Part shown: positions 15,227 to 23,319 of the stretch, one piece after another
Layout of the letters: every line of letters begins with the position of its first letter
Position numbering within the stretch: position 1 is the first letter of the stretch
Source of the DNA: an uncultured beta proteobacterium
GTDB lineage: Bacteria; Pseudomonadota; Gammaproteobacteria; Burkholderiales; SG8-39
Assembly: GCA_903868285.1 (NCBI GenBank)
Contig: CAIPUP010000265.1
Coordinates: 1 to 23,319, forward strand
DNA length: 23,319 nucleotides
Direction: 5' to 3'
Notes under the pieces: generated by a model
Databases searched by the model: none
What the model saw: the letters and a program-made list of their open reading frames with translations, nothing else
Told to the model about the DNA's origin: nothing
Made by a program: the position numbers and the translations under genes

Positions 15227-16942
15227 TCACATGCCGGGATAGGCCGGCCCCTCACCACCTTGCGGTGTCACCCAGACGATATTCTGTGTCGGGTCCTTGA
15301 TGTCACAGGTTTTGCAGTGCACGCAGTTCTGGGCATTGATCTGCAGACGATCCTCGCCGGCATCGCTTTTGACATATTCGTACACACCAGCCGGGCAGTA
15401 ACGTGCCTCTGGTCCGGCATAGCGCGCCAGGTTCACTGACACCGGCACGCTGGCATCACGCAGAGTCAGGTGGCAGGGCTGATCTTCTTCATGGTTGGTG
15501 TTGGAGATGAACACCGAGGACAGGCGATCGAAGGTGAGCTTGCCGTCCGGCTTGGGATAGTCAATCGGCTGGCAGTCGGCCGCGGGCAGCAGCTTGGCAT
15601 GGTCGGCTTCGGTGTGATGCAGGGTCCAGGGGAACTTGCCGCCCAGCACGCGTTGCTCCAGGCCCACCATGAGGGTGCCGGTCAGTAGCCCCTTGCCCAT
15701 CCACTGTTTGAAATTGCGCGCCTGCCACAGCTCATCGAACAGCCATGACTTGCGGAAGGCTTCGGGATAGCTGCGCAATTCGTCCTGGGCGCGACCGGCC
15801 TGTAGTGCTTCGAAGGCCGATTCGGCTGCCAGCATGCCGGACTTGATGGCGGCGTGACTGCCCTTGATACGCGAGGCATTGAGAAAGCCGGCATCGTCGC
15901 CCACCAGACAGCCACCGGGGAAGGTGAGGCGCGGCAGCGACAGCACACCGCCGGCGGCGATGGCTCGTGCGCCATACGCCAGACGCTTGCCGCCGCTGAA
16001 CACCTCGCGGATCGCCGGGTGCGTCTTGTAGCGCTGGAATTCCTCGTAAGGCGAGAGCCAGGGATTGCGATAGCCCAGACCCACCACGAAGCCGACCGCG
16101 ACCTGGTTGTGATCGAGGTGATACAGAAAGGAGCCGCCATAGGTGTCGGATTGCAGCGGCCAGCCGGCGCTGTGGATCACCAGTCCGGGCTGATGCCGCG
16201 CGGGTTCCACTTCCCACAGCTCCTTGATACCGATGCCGTACACCTGTGGGTCAGAATCTTTATTTAAATCAAAGACTTGCATCAACTGCTTGCCCAGATG
16301 CCCGCGGCAGCCCTCGGCAAACACGGTGTACTTGGCCAGCAGTTCCATGCCGGGTTGGTGGTTCGGGCCGGGTTTGCCTTCGCGATTCAGGCCCATGTCG
16401 CCAGTGGCCACGCCGCGTACTGCGCGGGTCGATACACCAGCACCAGCGGCGCCAGGATCAGTCTGCTCGGGCGTGAACAGCACTTCGGCCCCGGCAAAGC
16501 CGGCATAGATTTCCACCCCCAGCGCCTCGGCTTGTTGAGCTAGCCAGCGACACAGATTGCCCAGGCTGATGACGACATTGCCGTGATTCTGGAAGCACGC
16601 TGGCAGCAGCCCGGAGGGCACGCGCCAGGAGGATTGCTCACCGAGGAACAGGAAGCGATCTTCGCTGACCGGGGTGTAGGCCGGGGCGTTACCACTTTCG
16701 TCGCCCTTGCGCCAGCCGGGTAGCAACTCGTCCAGCGCGCGCGGATCCATCACCGCGCCTGACAGGATGTGCGCCCCGACCTCGGCGCCTTTTTCGATCA
16801 CGCAGACTGAAATCTCGCGGCCCTGGCTAGCCGCCAGTTGCTTGAGACGGATGGCGGTGGCCAGGCCGGCAGGGCCTGCGCCTACCACCAATACGTCGTA
16901 TTCCATGGATTCACGCGCAGCTGCGTTCAAGACTGAGTTCAA
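15227..16942 (-). CDS. Electron transfer flavoprotein:ubiquinone oxidoreductase
   Basis: Membrane-associated flavo-iron-sulfur enzyme passing electrons from reduced ETF to the quinone pool. 571 residues counted from TTG 16942, or 559 from ATG 16906. Visible: FAD fold VVGAGPAGLATA (from residue 19), EKGAEVGAHILSGAVMDPRALDEL, and the C-terminal 4Fe-4S ligands C516, C540, C543 and C546 in YCPAGVYEY and NCVHCKTCDIKDP. The TTG start has CTGGAG eight bases upstream, and the RESMEYD segment before the ATG resembles the start of Pseudomonas homologues, so I favour the longer form. It is divergent from acetoacetyl-CoA synthetase and convergent with the acyl-CoA dehydrogenase, and completes the EtfAB electron path. 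Confidence 0.95.
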   Translation of the reverse strand: MNSVLNAAARESMEYDVLVVGAGPAGLATAIRLKQLAASQGREISVCVIEKGAEVGAHILSGAVMDPRALDELLPGWRKGDESGNAPAYTPVSEDRFLFLGEQSSWRVPSGLLPACFQNHGNVVISLGNLCRWLAQQAEALGVEIYAGFAGAEVLFTPEQTDPGAAGAGVSTRAVRGVATGDMGLNREGKPGPNHQPGMELLAKYTVFAEGCRGHLGKQLMQVFDLNKDSDPQVYGIGIKELWEVEPARHQPGLVIHSAGWPLQSDTYGGSFLYHLDHNQVAVGFVVGLGYRNPWLSPYEEFQRYKTHPAIREVFSGGKRLAYGARAIAAGGVLSLPRLTFPGGCLVGDDAGFLNASRIKGSHAAIKSGMLAAESAFEALQAGRAQDELRSYPEAFRKSWLFDELWQARNFKQWMGKGLLTGTLMVGLEQRVLGGKFPWTLHHTEADHAKLLPAADCQPIDYPKPDGKLTFDRLSSVFISNTNHEEDQPCHLTLRDASVPVSVNLARYAGPEARYCPAGVYEYVKSDAGEDRLQINAQNCVHCKTCDIKDPTQNIVWVTPQGGEGPAYPGM

Positions 16943-16968
16943 GGCAGGGCTCCAGTTCAGGGTCAGTC

Positions 16969-16976
16969 ATTATAAT
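16969..16976. promoter_or_regulatory. Palindromic -10 element between divergent ETF-QO and acetoacetyl-CoA synthetase genes
   Basis: ATTATAAT is its own reverse complement, so it presents a perfect TATAAT on the + strand (16971-16976) and on the minus strand (16974-16969). It lies 50 bases before the + strand start and 27 bases before the TTG of the minus gene. No good -35 hexamer is seen at 16-18 bases on either side. A shared -10 would make the two directions compete or be co-regulated. Confidence 0.5.
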
Positions 16977-17025
16977 TTGCCGCTACTGCGGTAACTGCTT
17001 GCCGCCCATCCGATTCAGGATCGTC

Positions 17026-19056
17026 ATGTCCCGCAAACCACAGTCATCCAACGCATTGCCGCCGCAACCACTCTGGCGACCCAGCGTACAGCGCATCGCC
17101 CAGGCGCGTCTGACCGATTTCGCACGCAAGGCCATCCGGCGCTGGCAACTCGATCTCAATACCTGGCCCGACTTTCTGCGCTGGAGTATCGATTCGCCCG
17201 AGCAGTTCTGGGCTTCGGTTTGGGACGATTGCGGTGTGATCGCCTCGCATCGTGGTGCGCGTGTGGTGGTGGACAGGGAAAAAATGCCGGGTGCGCGCTG
17301 GTTTCCAGAATCGCGTCTGAACTTCGCCGAGAACTTGTTGCGCGTACATGGTCCGGCTGATGGGTCGAAAGATGCACTGGTGTTCTGGGGTGAGGACAAG
17401 TTGCAGCGGCGGGTCAGCCGTGATCAGTTGCGTCAGCAGGTGTCGCGCCTGGCGCAGGCACTGCGTGCGGCCGGGGTGGGCCCAGGCGACCGGGTAGCCG
17501 GCTATTTGCCGAACATGCCCGAGGCCATCATGGCCATGCTGGCGGCGGCCAGCATCGGGGCGGTGTGGTCATCCTGTTCGCCCGACTTCGGTGTGCAGGG
17601 CGTGGTGGACCGCTTTGGACAGATCGAGCCTAAGGTGCTGTTTGCGGTTGAAGGCTATTGGTACAACGGAAAATTCATCGACTGCCTGCCCAAGTTGCGC
17701 GAGATTGTCACGCGCTTGCCGGCGTTGCGACTGACGGTCATCGTTCCCTACGCCGGGATAGATGCCCCGGCCGCGATGGCTAATGCTGCCGACCTGGGGA
17801 GTCCGTCTGCGTTGAGCCTGCAGCAATTGCTTGCGCCTTATGTGCCGCAGCCACTGGTGTTCGAGCAGTTACCCTTCGATCATCCGCTCTACATCCTGTA
17901 TTCCTCGGGCACTACAGGCGTGCCCAAGTGCATCGTGCATGGTGCCGGCGGCTGCCTGATCAAGCATCTGGTCGAGCAGCAACTGCATGCCGATCTCAAG
18001 CCGGATGACCGGCTGTTCTATTTCACGACCCTGGGCTGGATGATGTGGAACTGGCTGGTCAGCGGTCTGGCCTCCGGTGCCACCTTGCTGCTCTACGACG
18101 GCTCTCCGTTCCTGCGGGAAGGGCGCATCTTGTGGGATTACGCCGATGCCGAGCGCATGACGCATTTCGGGACTTCGGCCAAGTTCATCGATGCCTGCGC
18201 CAAGGCGGGGCTGCAGCCGATGCGCACCCACAAGCTGGATACGGTGCACACCATTTTGTCGACCGGTTCACCGCTATTGCCGGAGAGTTTCGATTACGTC
18301 TATCAGTCGGTCAAAAAGGATGTGCTGCTGGGCTCGGTGTCCGGTGGCACCGACATTTGCGGCTGTTTTGTGTTGAGCAATCCCATCCTGCCGGTCTGGC
18401 GTGGCGAAATCCAGAGCTTGGGCCTGGGGATGAGAATCGAGGTCTGGAATGAGCAGGGCAGAGCGCAGCCTGATGGCAAAGGCGAGTTGGTGTGCAGTGC
18501 CTCGTTTCCCTCCATGCCAGTAGCGTTCTGGAACGATCCGGGTGATGCCAAATATCGTGCTGCCTATTTCGAACATTTTCCTGGTGTCTGGCGGCATGGC
18601 GATTGGTGTGAGCTGACACCGCATGGCGGCATGGTGGTGTACGGACGTTCCGATGCCACGCTCAATCCCGGCGGGGTACGCATTGGCACGGCCGAGATTT
18701 ATCGCCAGGTGGAGCAACTGGATGAGGTGGTTGAGTCGCTGGTGATAGGTCAGAACTGGCCGCCCGGGCAGCTCAGTGATGTGCGCATCGTGCTGTTCGT
18801 TCGTCTGCGTGATGGATTGACGCTGGATGCGGCGCTGGTGCAGCGCATCTGCCAGCAAGTGCGGCGCAACACCACACCTCGGCATGTGCCTGCAAAAGTG
18901 CTGCAGGTAGCAGACATTCCACGTACCAAGTCCAACAAGATCGTGGAGCTGGCGGTGCGCAACATCGTGCATGGCGAGCCGGTGCGCAATGTCGAGGCGC
19001 TGGCCAACCCCGAGGCGCTGGAACATTTCCGCCAGCGGCCGGAGCTGACTGATTGA
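17026..19056 (+). CDS. Acetoacetyl-CoA synthetase
   Basis: ANL-superfamily ligase converting acetoacetate, ATP and CoA to acetoacetyl-CoA, which thiolase can split to acetyl-CoA. 676 residues from ATG 17026, in the family range (about 650). I chose 17026 over the in-frame ATG at 16999 because AGGA lies five bases before it. Motifs: YSSGTTGVPKC at 292-302 followed by IVHGAGGCLIKH, the FGTSAKFID segment, SVSGGTDICGCFV typical of acetoacetyl-CoA synthetases, and C-terminal PRTKSNKIVELAVRNIVHG, where many relatives have SGK rather than SNK before the catalytic lysine region. Near-neighbour genes handle acyl-CoA oxidation, consistent with reclaiming ketone bodies or polyhydroxybutyrate breakdown products. 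It could be transcribed from the palindromic -10 at 16969-16976. Confidence 0.93.
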   Translation: MSRKPQSSNALPPQPLWRPSVQRIAQARLTDFARKAIRRWQLDLNTWPDFLRWSIDSPEQFWASVWDDCGVIASHRGARVVVDREKMPGARWFPESRLNFAENLLRVHGPADGSKDALVFWGEDKLQRRVSRDQLRQQVSRLAQALRAAGVGPGDRVAGYLPNMPEAIMAMLAAASIGAVWSSCSPDFGVQGVVDRFGQIEPKVLFAVEGYWYNGKFIDCLPKLREIVTRLPALRLTVIVPYAGIDAPAAMANAADLGSPSALSLQQLLAPYVPQPLVFEQLPFDHPLYILYSSGTTGVPKCIVHGAGGCLIKHLVEQQLHADLKPDDRLFYFTTLGWMMWNWLVSGLASGATLLLYDGSPFLREGRILWDYADAERMTHFGTSAKFIDACAKAGLQPMRTHKLDTVHTILSTGSPLLPESFDYVYQSVKKDVLLGSVSGGTDICGCFVLSNPILPVWRGEIQSLGLGMRIEVWNEQGRAQPDGKGELVCSASFPSMPVAFWNDPGDAKYRAAYFEHFPGVWRHGDWCELTPHGGMVVYGRSDATLNPGGVRIGTAEIYRQVEQLDEVVESLVIGQNWPPGQLSDVRIVLFVRLRDGLTLDAALVQRICQQVRRNTTPRHVPAKVLQVADIPRTKSNKIVELAVRNIVHGEPVRNVEALANPEALEHFRQRPELTD

Positions 19057-19100
19057 GGGGGCATCCTGTTCGGTTCGGCCGATTGTCTGCAATTACATTG

Positions 19101-19116
19101 TTTTGTCGTTTTGTCG
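19101..19116 (+). repeat. 8-bp tandem repeat upstream of pyrG
   Basis: Two exact copies of TTTTGTCG (19101-19108, 19109-19116) in the 169-base gap between acetoacetyl-CoA synthetase and pyrG. No function is evident. Confidence 0.7.
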
Positions 19117-19130
19117 TCGCTGCCAGCGAC
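19116..19130 (+). other. Short hairpin upstream of pyrG
   Basis: GTCGCT (19116-19121) pairs with AGCGAC (19125-19130) over a GCC loop. T-rich sequence lies before, not after, the stem on the + strand, so it does not look like a terminator for the synthetase gene. It might still pause polymerase. Weak call. Confidence 0.3.
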
Positions 19131-19193
19131 TTGATTGCGCGGCCATGCGCAAGATATTTCCGTCAAACCTTCGGTGAGGCTGGCGTCTTGCAG

Positions 19194-19199
19194 TAAAAT
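19194..19199 (+). promoter_or_regulatory. Candidate -10 element of the pyrG-kdsA-eno operon
   Basis: TAAAAT, five of six to consensus, in the context CAGTAAAATCG, 26 bases before the pyrG ATG. A -35 at 17-18 bases upstream (around TTCGGT, 19170-19175) is poor. Expected transcription start is near 19206, giving a leader of about 20 bases. Confidence 0.45.
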
Positions 19200-19225
19200 C
19201 GCTCGTCCAATTACCCCGGTTTCAA

Positions 19226-20887
19226 ATGACTAAGTATGTGTTCGTAACGGGTGGCGTGGTGTCCTCTCTTGGCAAGGGGATCGCTGCAGCGTCCCTGGGT
19301 GCCATACTCGAGACTCGGGGCATCCGCGTTACCCACCTCAAGCTCGACCCCTACATCAACGTAGATCCGGGGACGATGTCGCCATTTCAGCATGGTGAAG
19401 TGTTCGTCACCGAGGATGGGGCGGAAACCGACCTCGACCTCGGTCACTACGAACGTTTTGTCTCGGCCAAGATGCGGCGGGTGAATAACTTCACCACCGG
19501 TCAGGTCTATGAGTCGGTGATCAAGAAAGAGCGTCGCGGCGAGTACCTCGGCCGTACGGTGCAGGTGATCCCGCATATCACCGATGAGATCAAGGCCTGT
19601 ATCCGCAAGGGTGCCGAAGGTGCGGATGTTGCCATCGTCGAGATTGGCGGAACGGTGGGTGACATCGAGTCGTTGCCGTTTCTCGAGGCGATCCGGCAGA
19701 TGAGCCTGGAGCTCGGACGCGGCAGCACCTGCTTTGTTCACCTGACCCTGGTGCCGTATATCGCCTCTGCCGGTGAGCTGAAAACCAAACCCACGCAGCA
19801 CTCCACTCAGAAACTGCGGGAGATCGGTATCTCGGCCGATGCGCTGTTGTGTCGCGCCGACCGGCCGATACCGGATGATGAGCGACGCAAGATTTCATTG
19901 TTCTCGAATGTGGTGCTCGATGGCGTGATCTCGGTCTGGGATGAGGACTCCATCTACAAGATTCCCTCGATGCTGCACAAGCAACATCTGGATGACCTGG
20001 TTTGCCACAAGCTCGAACTCACGGCGCCGGCAGCCGATCTGTCGGTGTGGGAAGGCCTGGTCTATGCGCTGGAGCATCCGCAGCACGAGATCACCATCGC
20101 CATGGTGGGCAAGTACGTCGGGCTGACGGAATCCTACAAGTCGCTCACCGAGGCGCTGATCCATGCCGGCATTCATACCCGTGCCAAGGTCAATATTCGC
20201 TATGTCGATTCCGAAGTGATCGAAACCGAAGGTACCAGTGGTCTGGAGGGCGTGGATGCCGTGTTGGTGCCAGGGGGCTTTGGCAAGCGCGGCGTGGAGG
20301 GCAAGATTCGCGCAATCCAGTTCGCGCGCGAGAACGATATTCCCTACCTGGGCATCTGCCTGGGCATGCAACTGGCGGTGATCGAATATGCCCGTAACGT
20401 CTGTGGTTTGAGCGGTGCCAATTCCACCGAGTTCGATCCCGAGACGCCGCATCCGGTGATTGCGCTCATCACCGAGTGGCAAGGACGCGATGGCAAGGTC
20501 GAGCGCCGCAGCGAATCTTCCGAGCTTGGTGGCTCGATGCGCCTTGGGGCGCAGGCGGCAGCGCTGGAAGAGGGTTCCTTGGCTCGTAGCATCTATGGCT
20601 CGGCCGTCATCAACGAGCGCCATCGTCATCGCTATGAAGTCAATAACCAGTACCTCGATCGTCTGAAGCAGGCCGGTCTGCGGGTGGCTGGTTACACCCA
20701 GAGCGAGCACCTGTGCGAAATGGTCGAGCTGCCGTCGCATGCCTGGTTTGTTGCCAGCCAGTTTCACCCCGAATTCACCTCGACACCGCGTGCCAGTCAC
20801 CCGCTGTTCAAGGCCTATGTCAGTGCTGCGCTAGTGCGCCATGACAAGGCCGTGGCGCAGCGCAAAGCGCAGGGTGACCAGGCATGA
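19226..20887 (+). CDS. pyrG: CTP synthase (glutamine-hydrolysing)
   Basis: Cytoplasmic enzyme making CTP from UTP, ATP and glutamine. 553 residues (E. coli 545). The N-terminal amidoligase domain opens KYVFVTGGVVSSLGKGIAAASLG with the ATP-binding loop, then LKLDPYINVDPGTMSPFQHGEVFVTEDGAE. The C-terminal class I glutaminase has the catalytic Cys C378 in LGICLGMQ and the H514/E516 pair in FHPEFTS. No ribosome binding site is visible ahead of the ATG, an oddity for a housekeeping gene. The stop overlaps the kdsA start as ATGA. The order pyrG-kdsA-eno-ftsB is conserved in many beta- and gammaproteobacteria. Confidence 0.97.
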   Translation: MTKYVFVTGGVVSSLGKGIAAASLGAILETRGIRVTHLKLDPYINVDPGTMSPFQHGEVFVTEDGAETDLDLGHYERFVSAKMRRVNNFTTGQVYESVIKKERRGEYLGRTVQVIPHITDEIKACIRKGAEGADVAIVEIGGTVGDIESLPFLEAIRQMSLELGRGSTCFVHLTLVPYIASAGELKTKPTQHSTQKLREIGISADALLCRADRPIPDDERRKISLFSNVVLDGVISVWDEDSIYKIPSMLHKQHLDDLVCHKLELTAPAADLSVWEGLVYALEHPQHEITIAMVGKYVGLTESYKSLTEALIHAGIHTRAKVNIRYVDSEVIETEGTSGLEGVDAVLVPGGFGKRGVEGKIRAIQFARENDIPYLGICLGMQLAVIEYARNVCGLSGANSTEFDPETPHPVIALITEWQGRDGKVERRSESSELGGSMRLGAQAAALEEGSLARSIYGSAVINERHRHRYEVNNQYLDRLKQAGLRVAGYTQSEHLCEMVELPSHAWFVASQFHPEFTSTPRASHPLFKAYVSAALVRHDKAVAQRKAQGDQA

Positions 20888-21753
20888 AGCTGTGCGGCTT
20901 TGATGCCGGACTGCAGCATCCGCTGTTCCTGATCGCTGGTCCCTGCGTGGTCGAGTCGCGCCAGATGGCCATGGACACCGCCGGCGAGCTTAAGGAAATC
21001 TGCCGCGAACTCGATGTGCCCTTTATCTACAAGTCGTCGTACGACAAGGCTAATCGCAGCTCGGGTAAATCGTTCCGTGGTCCGGGCATGGACAGTGGTC
21101 TGGCCATCCTGGCTGAAGTACGCAGCCAGATTGGCGTGCCAGTGCTGACGGATGTCCATGATGCTGGCGATGTGGCGGCGGTAGCTGCGGCAGTGGATGT
21201 GTTGCAGACGCCCGCATTCCTTTGCCGTCAGACCGACTTCATTCACGCGGTGGCAGCCAGTGGCAAGCCGGTGAATATCAAGAAGGGGCAGTTTCTCGCC
21301 CCTGGTGACATGAAGCATGTGGTGGACAAGGCGCGCGAAGCTGCTGGCGGTGCCGACAGCATCATGGTGTGCGAGCGTGGCGTGTCCTTCGGCTATAACA
21401 ACCTGGTGTCCGACATGCGCAGTCTGGCCATCATGCGCGAGAGCGGATGTCCGGTCGTGTTCGACGCCACGCACTCGGTGCAATTGCCCGGCGGCCAGGG
21501 CAGTTCCTCGGGTGGTCAACGTGAGTTTGTGCCGGTGCTGGCCCGTGCGGCGGTGGCGACTGGCATTGCCGGGCTGTTCATGGAAACCCACCCCGATCCG
21601 GCCAAGGCGCTGTCTGATGGTCCGAACGCCTGGCCTTTGCCCAAGATGAAGCAATTGCTGCGCACGCTCAAGGCGCTGGACCAGCTGGTCAAGCAGCATG
21701 GCCTGGCCGAGCAGTCCTTGATTGAACAACTGAAACATGGGAACCCTGTATGA
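20884..21753 (+). CDS. kdsA: 3-deoxy-8-phosphooctulonate synthase (Kdo-8-phosphate synthase)
   Basis: Condenses phosphoenolpyruvate with arabinose 5-phosphate to give Kdo-8-phosphate for the lipid A-core region of LPS. 289 residues, full length. Seen: AGPCVVESRQ, YKSSYDKANRSS, FRGPGMDSGL, VLTDVHDAGD, KKGQFLAPGD, ERGVSFGYNNLVSDMR, FDATHSVQLPGG and METHPDP. The residue at the position that divides the two classes is Cys (C21 in AGPCV); E. coli KdsA has Asn there (GGMNV). Cys marks the metal-dependent class, as in Aquifex. The start overlaps the pyrG stop by four bases with AGGGTGA upstream, and its stop overlaps the eno start the same way. A Gram-negative host with LPS is implied. Confidence 0.96.
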   Translation: MKLCGFDAGLQHPLFLIAGPCVVESRQMAMDTAGELKEICRELDVPFIYKSSYDKANRSSGKSFRGPGMDSGLAILAEVRSQIGVPVLTDVHDAGDVAAVAAAVDVLQTPAFLCRQTDFIHAVAASGKPVNIKKGQFLAPGDMKHVVDKAREAAGGADSIMVCERGVSFGYNNLVSDMRSLAIMRESGCPVVFDATHSVQLPGGQGSSSGGQREFVPVLARAAVATGIAGLFMETHPDPAKALSDGPNAWPLPKMKQLLRTLKALDQLVKQHGLAEQSLIEQLKHGNPV

Positions 21754-23033
21754 GCTCCATCGTCGATATCGTCGCCCGGGAAATTCTGGACTCGCGCGGC
21801 AACCCCACGGTCGAAGCCGATGTCTTGCTGGAGTCTGGTGTGATGGGTCGCGCCGCAGTGCCCTCAGGTGCGTCCACCGGCAGCCGCGAGGCACTGGAAC
21901 TGCGCGACGGGGATACCAGCCGCTATGGTGGCAAGGGTGTGCTGAAAGCGGTCGAGCATATCAACACCGAAATTTCGGAAGTGATCCTGGGCCTTGACGC
22001 CCAGGAGCAGAGCTTCATCGATCGCACCCTGATTGATCTTGACGGCACCGACAACAAGGGCCGGCTGGGTGCCAACGCCATGCTGGCGGTGTCGATGGCA
22101 GTGGCCAAGGCCGCGGCCGAGGAATCGGGTCTGCCGCTGTATCGCTACCTGGGTGGTGCTGGAGGCATGCAGATGCCGGTGCCGATGATGAATGTCATCA
22201 ATGGCGGCGCGCATGCCAACAACAGCCTGGACATGCAGGAGTTCATGATCGTGCCGGTGGGGGCGACCAGTTTCCGCGAGGCGCTGCGCTGTGGCGCCGA
22301 GGTGTTCCAGGTGCTGAAAAAGATGCTCGATGGCCGCAAGCTCTCGACCACGGTGGGCGATGAAGGCGGCTTTGCACCCAGCCTGCCATCGAACGAGGCG
22401 GCTATACAGCTGGTGCTCGAGGCCATCGACAAGGCCGGCTACCAGCCTGGTGCCGATGTCGTGCTGGCACTCGACTGCGCCAGTTCCGAGTTTCACAAAA
22501 ATGGTAAGTATGTGCTTGATTCTGAAGGACTTTCTCTGTCCTCTGAGGGCTTCGTCGATTACCTCGCCAACCTGGCCGACAAGTACCCGATCATCTCCAT
22601 CGAAGATGGCATGTCGGAATCTGATTGGGAGGGCTGGCGCGCATTGACCGACCGCCTGGGCCGCAAGGTGCAACTGGTCGGTGATGATCTGTTCGTCACC
22701 AACACCCGCATCCTGCGTGAAGGCATACAGCTGGGTGTGGCCAACTCCATCCTGATCAAGGTCAACCAGATCGGCACGCTGACCGAGACGCTGGCGGCGA
22801 TCGAGATGGCCAAGCGTGCCGGCTACACTGCGGTGATTTCCCATCGCTCCGGTGAGACCGAGGACACCATCATTGCTGACATCGCCGTAGGCACCAATGC
22901 GCTGCAGATCAAGACCGGTTCGTTGTCGCGCGCCGATCGCACCGCCAAGTACAACCAGTTGCTGCGTATCGAGGAAGAGTTAGGCGAAACCGCCAGCTAT
23001 CCCGGGCGCGACGCCTTTTATCAGCTGCGGTAA
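21750..23033 (+). CDS. eno: Enolase (phosphopyruvate hydratase)
   Basis: Glycolytic enzyme interconverting 2-phosphoglycerate and phosphoenolpyruvate; in many bacteria also part of the RNA degradosome. 427 residues, family norm about 430. Seen: AREILDSRGNPTVEADV, PSGASTGSREALELRDGD, GANAMLAVSMAVAKAAA, MNVINGGAHANNSLDMQEFMIVP, VGDEGGFAPSLPSNEAAI, the metal ligands in ALDCASSEF, SIEDGMSESDWEGW and LVGDDLFVTN, the catalytic lysine in ILIKVNQIGTLTET, and SHRSGETEDT. The start overlaps the kdsA stop as ATGA. kdsA uses phosphoenolpyruvate, the enolase product, which gives the pairing metabolic sense. ftsB follows 21 bases later. Confidence 0.97.
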   Translation: MSSIVDIVAREILDSRGNPTVEADVLLESGVMGRAAVPSGASTGSREALELRDGDTSRYGGKGVLKAVEHINTEISEVILGLDAQEQSFIDRTLIDLDGTDNKGRLGANAMLAVSMAVAKAAAEESGLPLYRYLGGAGGMQMPVPMMNVINGGAHANNSLDMQEFMIVPVGATSFREALRCGAEVFQVLKKMLDGRKLSTTVGDEGGFAPSLPSNEAAIQLVLEAIDKAGYQPGADVVLALDCASSEFHKNGKYVLDSEGLSLSSEGFVDYLANLADKYPIISIEDGMSESDWEGWRALTDRLGRKVQLVGDDLFVTNTRILREGIQLGVANSILIKVNQIGTLTETLAAIEMAKRAGYTAVISHRSGETEDTIIADIAVGTNALQIKTGSLSRADRTAKYNQLLRIEEELGETASYPGRDAFYQLR

Positions 23034-23054
23034 ATAAAGTATTAACCTTCGCCG

Positions 23055-23319
23055 ATGCGCGTACTTTCCATCCTTTTTGTATTGCTGATCCTGGGCATCC
23101 AGTACCCGCTGTGGCTGGGCAAGGGCGGCTGGATGCGGGTCTGGGATCTCGATCAGCAGGTCGATGCCCAACGGCTGTACAACCATACCCTGGCTTCCCG
23201 TAATGGCGCGATGGAGGCAGAAGTGCGCGACCTGAAGCAGGGCACCGATGCGGTGGAAGAGCGCGCGCGCTATGAGCTGGGACTGATCAAGCCGGATGAA
23301 CTGTTTTTTCATGTGGTGG
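23055..23319 (+). CDS. ftsB: Cell division protein FtsB, 3' end cut by the window
   Basis: Small bitopic divisome protein that works with FtsL and FtsQ at the septum. 88 codons are present and the frame is still open at the last base, so the gene is truncated by the window edge. ATG 23055 starts MRVLSILFVLLILGIQYPLWLG, a short cytoplasmic tail and one membrane segment; the following part (WDLDQQVDAQ to AVEERARYELGLIKPDELFF) is a periplasmic coiled coil with the family's ERARYELGLIKPDE ending. Position directly after eno is the conserved place for ftsB. No strong ribosome binding site is visible. Confidence 0.92.
   Translation, partial: MRVLSILFVLLILGIQYPLWLGKGGWMRVWDLDQQVDAQRLYNHTLASRNGAMEAEVRDLKQGTDAVEERARYELGLIKPDELFFHVV

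Noticed and set aside
19895..22844. Series of long minus-strand frames opposite pyrG, kdsA and eno.
   Set aside because: The + strand genes are certain and tightly overlapped; the antisense proteins show no recognisable motif and are His/Arg-rich shadows.

Overview
The window reads as a piece of a GC-rich proteobacterial chromosome, most likely betaproteobacterial. The reasons are the pyrG-kdsA-eno-ftsB order at the right end, the rnhA-dnaQ pair at the left end, LPS synthesis (kdsA), and the branched-chain-type ABC transporter with ETF and acyl-CoA dehydrogenase genes. A gammaproteobacterium cannot be excluded from sequence alone. Coding density is very high. I see no tRNA, rRNA, CRISPR array or insertion sequence. 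No gene-free stretch reaches 300 bases; the longest are 11395-11566 (172 b) and 19057-19225 (169 b).

Layout. (1) 42-1320: rnhA and dnaQ, DNA maintenance. (2) 1382-10113, all on the + strand and probably one transcription unit: a 27-residue putative lipoprotein, an acyl-CoA ligase, an ECHDC3-like crotonase, two ABC ATPases (LivG/LivF type), two tandem paralogous periplasmic binding proteins, and two permeases (LivH/LivM type). (3) 10150-11394, minus strand: a family III CoA-transferase divergent from etfB. (4) 11567-15207: etfB-etfA-acyl-CoA dehydrogenase. (5) 15227-16906/16942, minus strand: ETF:quinone oxidoreductase, convergent with the dehydrogenase and divergent from (6) acetoacetyl-CoA synthetase, 17026-19056. 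(7) 19226 to the end: pyrG, kdsA and eno joined by 4-base ATGA overlaps, then the start of ftsB, cut by the window edge.

How the genes fit together. Blocks 2 to 6 form a coherent catabolic set between two housekeeping blocks: import of an organic acid by a Liv-type transporter, CoA activation by ligase or CoA-transferase, acyl-CoA dehydrogenation, electron flow through EtfAB and ETF-QO to the quinone pool, and acetoacetate activation. Each protein family is known; the combination and the substrate are inference. The ligase and dehydrogenase resemble the DmdB and DmdC families, but the crotonase lacks both usual catalytic glutamates, so its role is open.

Points most worth a second look: the crotonase without catalytic Glu; the Walker A Lys-to-Arg change in the LivF-type ATPase; two micro-ORFs whose stops overlap the starts of genes with poor ribosome binding sites; the duplicated binding-protein gene; the 13-bp perfect hairpin between binding-protein and permease genes; and a palindromic -10 element between the divergent ETF-QO and acetoacetyl-CoA synthetase genes.
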